Source: Fidelibacterota bacterium (GTDB lineage: Bacteria; Bipolaricaulota; Bipolaricaulia; UBA7950; UBA9294). Taken from it: 6,618 nt of DNA. The notes under the pieces are model-generated. The model ran no database searches. It was given only the letters and a program-made list of their open reading frames with translations, and was not told the DNA's origin. The position numbers and the translations under genes were made by a program. The stretch is taken from NCBI GenBank assembly GCA_024278395.1, contig JAJRTG010000030.1, positions 1 to 6,618 on the forward strand, read 5' to 3'. Shown here in pieces: positions 4,394-6,618 of the stretch (position 1 is the stretch's first letter; each line of letters begins with the position of its first letter).

Positions 4394-5763
4394 AACGGCG
4401 GTTTCCGTTCGCCATCAAGCTCGGTCTTTCGTTCGTGATCGTCATCCTGATCGCGGTCGCCCTGGTCTACTTCCTCACCGCCCGCTCGATCACCGCCCGG
4501 TTTGCCGAGTTCCGCGCCCAGGACAGGGAGCAGATCGCCCGCCAGGTCTCCGGGCTGCTCGCTGCGTACAGGATGCAGACCGGAAGCTGGTTCGGAATCG
4601 AGAGGATCCTCTCCACCCAGTACACCGTGTTCATCAACGGGCGGCTGATCGTGAGGAGGTCCTCGATGATCGGCCCGTTCTCCCTCGCCGATGAGAACGG
4701 ACGGGTCATTGTCTCCACGAAGCCGGACCGGGTCGGCACCACACTCACCCCCAAGGAGATCGCCTCCGGGATTCCGATCGAGATCGGGAGCACGCGTGTG
4801 GGGACGCTCCTCCTCGACTCCAAGCCGTCGATCCTCGACCCGGCGGAGGAGAAGTTCCTCACCTCGGCGAAGCACTCCGCCCTCCTGGGAGGGGGGATCG
4901 CCACCGGCGTGGCCATGTTCCTGGCCGTGATCCTGATTTCGCAGGTCCTCTCCCCCCTCCGCCTCCTGTCGCGCGCCACCGAGCGGATCGCCCACGGCGA
5001 CCTGCCGGAGCGCGTCATCCTGAAGGCGCGCGACGAGTTCGGGCAGTTGGGGGAGTCGTTCAACCGGATGATCGAGAACCTCCGCCGCTCCGAGCGGGTG
5101 CGCCAGACGATGACCGCGGACATCGCCCACGAGCTGAGGACCCCGGTGACGATCATCCAGGGGAACCTGGAGGCGATCCTGGACGGGATCTACGAACCGA
5201 CCCCGGAGACGATCGCGCCGATCTACGAGGAGACCCTCCATCTCGGGCGGCTGATCGATGACCTGCGTGAGCTCTCGCTCGCCGAGGCGGGGGAGCTCCC
5301 GCTCAACAAGGAGCCGACCGACATCACCGCGCTCATCGCGCAGGTGACTGAGACGATCTCCGGTGCGCTGGACGACGGCCCCGAGATCGTGGTCGACGCG
5401 GATGAGGAGGTCCCCGAGGTCTCGGTCGATCCGATGCGCATCCGCCAGGTGATCGTAAATCTGGTGAGCAACGCCGTTCGCTACACCCCGAAGGAGGGAA
5501 AGATCGAGGTCACGCTGCACAAGGTGGGGCGGGAGATCGAGCTTGCGGTGGCCGACAACGGCCCCGGGATCCCCCCCGAGGACCTTCCGCACCTGTTCGA
5601 GCGGTTCTACCGGGGGGACCGGGCGCGAACGCGGGCGAGCGGCGGATCGGGCCTCGGCCTGGCGATCGCCAAGCAGTGGGTCGAGGCGCACGGGGGGAGG
5701 ATCTGGGCGGAGAACCTCCCGGAGGGCGGAGCCAAGTTCACGGTGCGGCTTCCTATCTCTTGA
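4390..5763 (+). CDS. Membrane sensor histidine kinase (HAMP, HisKA, HATPase_c; BaeS-like)
   Basis: This 457-residue kinase is the cognate partner of RR2. Transmembrane helix 1 is about residues 9-30 and helix 2 about 165-187. Between them lies an extracytoplasmic sensor domain of about 130 residues with a PAS/Cache-like ending (DENGRVIVST, then GSTRVGTLLL). A HAMP linker follows (about 187-235), then the dimerisation helix with phospho-acceptor H247 in DIAHELRTP, the N box (N357, N361), the G1 box DNGPGIP (389-395), the F box FERFYR and the G2 box GGSGLGL (418-424). All catalytic motifs are intact. The sensor domain has no cysteines or obvious metal motif that would reveal the ligand. The start is set by the ATGA overlap with RR2; no strong Shine-Dalgarno site is present, so translation is probably coupled. 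BaeS is the nearest architecture, but orthology is not established. Confidence 0.96.
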   Translation: MKRRFPFAIKLGLSFVIVILIAVALVYFLTARSITARFAEFRAQDREQIARQVSGLLAAYRMQTGSWFGIERILSTQYTVFINGRLIVRRSSMIGPFSLADENGRVIVSTKPDRVGTTLTPKEIASGIPIEIGSTRVGTLLLDSKPSILDPAEEKFLTSAKHSALLGGGIATGVAMFLAVILISQVLSPLRLLSRATERIAHGDLPERVILKARDEFGQLGESFNRMIENLRRSERVRQTMTADIAHELRTPVTIIQGNLEAILDGIYEPTPETIAPIYEETLHLGRLIDDLRELSLAEAGELPLNKEPTDITALIAQVTETISGALDDGPEIVVDADEEVPEVSVDPMRIRQVIVNLVSNAVRYTPKEGKIEVTLHKVGREIELAVADNGPGIPPEDLPHLFERFYRGDRARTRASGGSGLGLAIAKQWVEAHGGRIWAENLPEGGAKFTVRLPIS

Positions 5764-5788
5764 ACTATCTTCGTTTCGGTGCTATGAT
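5760..5788 (+). promoter_or_regulatory. Promoter of the DUF458 gene (TTGAAC-17-TATGAT), leaderless type
   Basis: TTGAAC (5760-5765) overlaps the kinase stop codon and is separated by 17 bp from TATGAT (5783-5788), a five-of-six -10 match. The ATG at 5796 follows after 7 nt, so the mRNA would start at or beside the start codon. Confidence 0.6.
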
Positions 5789-5795
5789 CGGGAAG

Positions 5796-6278
5796 ATGGA
5801 TGGAGAATTGGAGTTCTACAATCCGCATGCCGGCGCGCTCAGCTTCGACGAGGTGATAGAGACCATCGTCGCGGAGATGGAGGCGGATCCCAAGGCGCAC
5901 TATGAGATCCTTGTGGGCACCGACTCCTCGACCGGAACCGAGATGATCGACCTTGTGAGCGCGATCGTGATCCACAAGATCGGAAAGGGCGGGCGTTACT
6001 TCTGGACGCGGCGCCGCGAGCCGAGGATTCCGTCCCTCCGACAGAAGATCTGGCGCGAGGCGTGGCTCTCGTTCGAGCTGGCGCAGCGCCTCCTCTCTCG
6101 GTTGTCCCAGGTCTCCCTTCTCCCGTTCAACCTGGAGATCCACGTCGACATCGGGGAGAACGGCCGTACCAAGGCGATGATCGACGAGGTCGTGGGGATG
6201 ATCATCGGAAGCGGGTTCGCCGTGCGGATAAAGCCGCAGGCCTACGCCGCCTCCTCGGTCGCCGACAAGTACACCTAA
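5796..6278 (+). CDS. YkuK/DUF458-family RNase H-like protein
   Basis: The 160-residue product matches the DUF458 (RNaseH_like, B. subtilis YkuK) family. VGTDSS (40-45, with D43) forms the first acidic strand, KGGRYFWTRR (64-73) lies on a following strand, IHVDIGENGRTK (115-126) holds H116 and D118, and the conserved end is QAYAASSVADKYT with D157. The fold is RNase H-like and a nuclease role is predicted for the family, but its substrate is not established. The start is a choice between ATG 5784 and ATG 5796. The second is preferred because a TTGAAC-17-TATGAT promoter places initiation there and the first ATG lies inside the -10 box. It follows the kinase by 32 bp but probably has its own promoter. 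Its stop TAA shares bases with the convergent rsmI stop. Confidence 0.88.
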   Translation: MDGELEFYNPHAGALSFDEVIETIVAEMEADPKAHYEILVGTDSSTGTEMIDLVSAIVIHKIGKGGRYFWTRRREPRIPSLRQKIWREAWLSFELAQRLLSRLSQVSLLPFNLEIHVDIGENGRTKAMIDEVVGMIIGSGFAVRIKPQAYAASSVADKYT

Positions 6279-6618
6279 CCGCGGTGGATCAACCGGTACG
6301 CCTCGTTGCGGGGGATACCGAGCCCATCGGTCAGGATCCTGAGAGAGGTCCTTCCACTCACCCCTTCTTCCCGCAGCACTGCGACGAGCTTCTCCACCTC
6401 TGTCTCTTCAGTCACCCCTTCCGGCGCTCCGGCGATCACGATGACGATCTCGCCCTTGGCCGGGCGGTCCGCGAATGTCTGGAGGATCTCCTCCGGGGTC
6501 CCGCGGATGAACTCCTCATGCACCTTGGTGATCTCGCGGGCGAGGACGAGCGTCCGGTCGGGGATCAGCTCGGCGAGGATCTTGAGGGTGGAGATGATGC
6601 GGTGCGGCGACTCGTAGA
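6275..6618 (-). CDS. rsmI: 16S rRNA (cytidine(1402)-2'-O)-methyltransferase RsmI, C-terminal part
   Basis: The minus strand is open from the window edge to the TAG at 6275-6277, giving the last 113 residues. YESPHRI at the visible start, REITKVHEEFIRGT and KGEIVIVIAG are the conserved blocks of the RsmI (YraL) tetrapyrrole-methylase fold, and a small helical C-terminal domain ending NEAYRLIHRG follows. RsmI uses S-adenosylmethionine to methylate the 2'-OH of C1402 in the 16S rRNA decoding centre. The N-terminal half lies outside the window. A GTG at 6523 could be mistaken for a start, but the frame and the conserved motifs continue upstream of it. No terminator was seen after the stop, which overlaps the stop of the DUF458 gene. 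Confidence 0.93.
   Translation of the reverse strand, partial: YESPHRIISTLKILAELIPDRTLVLAREITKVHEEFIRGTPEEILQTFADRPAKGEIVIVIAGAPEGVTEETEVEKLVAVLREEGVSGRTSLRILTDGLGIPRNEAYRLIHRG

Noticed and set aside
4339..5691. 450-codon open frame on the minus strand opposite the kinase gene
   Set aside because: It is rich in Arg, Gly, Asp, Leu and His with no recognisable domain and lies antisense to a kinase with every catalytic motif intact; GC-rich codon use explains the open frame.
5784..5795. Upstream ATG at 5784 as start of the DUF458 protein
   Set aside because: It lies within the TATGAT -10 box and has no Shine-Dalgarno site, while the ATG at 5796 fits the promoter spacing. Not fully excluded.
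6275..6523. Separate 82-residue protein starting at GTG 6523
   Set aside because: It is the C-terminal end of RsmI; conserved RsmI motifs continue upstream in frame to the window edge.
1..6618. CRISPR arrays, tRNA/rRNA genes, insertion sequences or phage genes
   Set aside because: No spaced direct repeats of CRISPR length, no tRNA-like folds, no transposase or terminal inverted repeats were seen.

Overview
The window is GC-rich, tightly packed bacterial DNA. It holds nine confident protein-coding genes, two of them cut by the window edges, and no RNA genes, insertion sequences or CRISPR. Convergent genes share stop-codon bases, operon genes overlap by ATGA, and GC-rich coding makes long antisense shadow frames common. 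A protein disulfide oxidoreductase (PDO) with two thioredoxin folds, a type best known from thermophiles, and the apparent use of leaderless starts suggest a thermophilic or deep-branching, perhaps uncultured, bacterium. Bipolaricaulota/Acetothermia is only a low-confidence guess; no phylogenetic marker was tested.

Layout. (1) 1-604, minus: an OmpR-family response regulator (RR1), C-terminus off the window. (2) 637-1856, minus: an operon of ArsR-family repressor, small glutaredoxin and PDO, ending in a clear intrinsic terminator. (3) 1857-1946: an AT-rich divergent control region with a consensus-like minus promoter (TTGACA-17-TATCAT) and a 26-bp imperfect palindrome, probably the ArsR operator. 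(4) 1947-2363, plus: an OsmC-family protein. (5) 2360-3433, minus: a stand-alone P-loop plus DRTGG protein resembling the N-terminal part of long phosphotransacetylases but without the catalytic domain. (6) 3434-3706: a 273-bp divergent region with a promoter for the DRTGG gene, Pho-box-like direct repeats at exact 11-bp period, a plus -10 box, a strong stem-loop and a second extended -10 promoter. (7) 3707-5763, plus: a response regulator (RR2) and sensor histidine kinase overlapping by ATGA. (8) 5796-6278, plus: a YkuK/DUF458 RNase H-like protein. (9) 6275-6618, minus: the C-terminal part of RsmI, a 16S rRNA 2'-O-methyltransferase.

How the genes may work together. The ArsR-Grx-PDO operon and the divergent OsmC gene look like one thiol-redox stress unit governed from one operator: a cysteine-bearing repressor, two dithiol-disulfide exchangers and a thiol peroxidase-type enzyme. 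RR2 and its kinase form a complete membrane two-component system. The 11-bp repeats upstream are spaced as OmpR/PhoB regulators bind, so autoregulation and control of the divergent DRTGG gene are plausible. RR1 is a close paralogue of RR2 with a changed recognition helix.

The main general signal is that three genes (RR1, RR2, DUF458) lack a Shine-Dalgarno sequence and carry a -10-like hexamer ending 7-8 nt before ATG, as for leaderless mRNAs, while the redox genes and the DRTGG gene have good Shine-Dalgarno sites.
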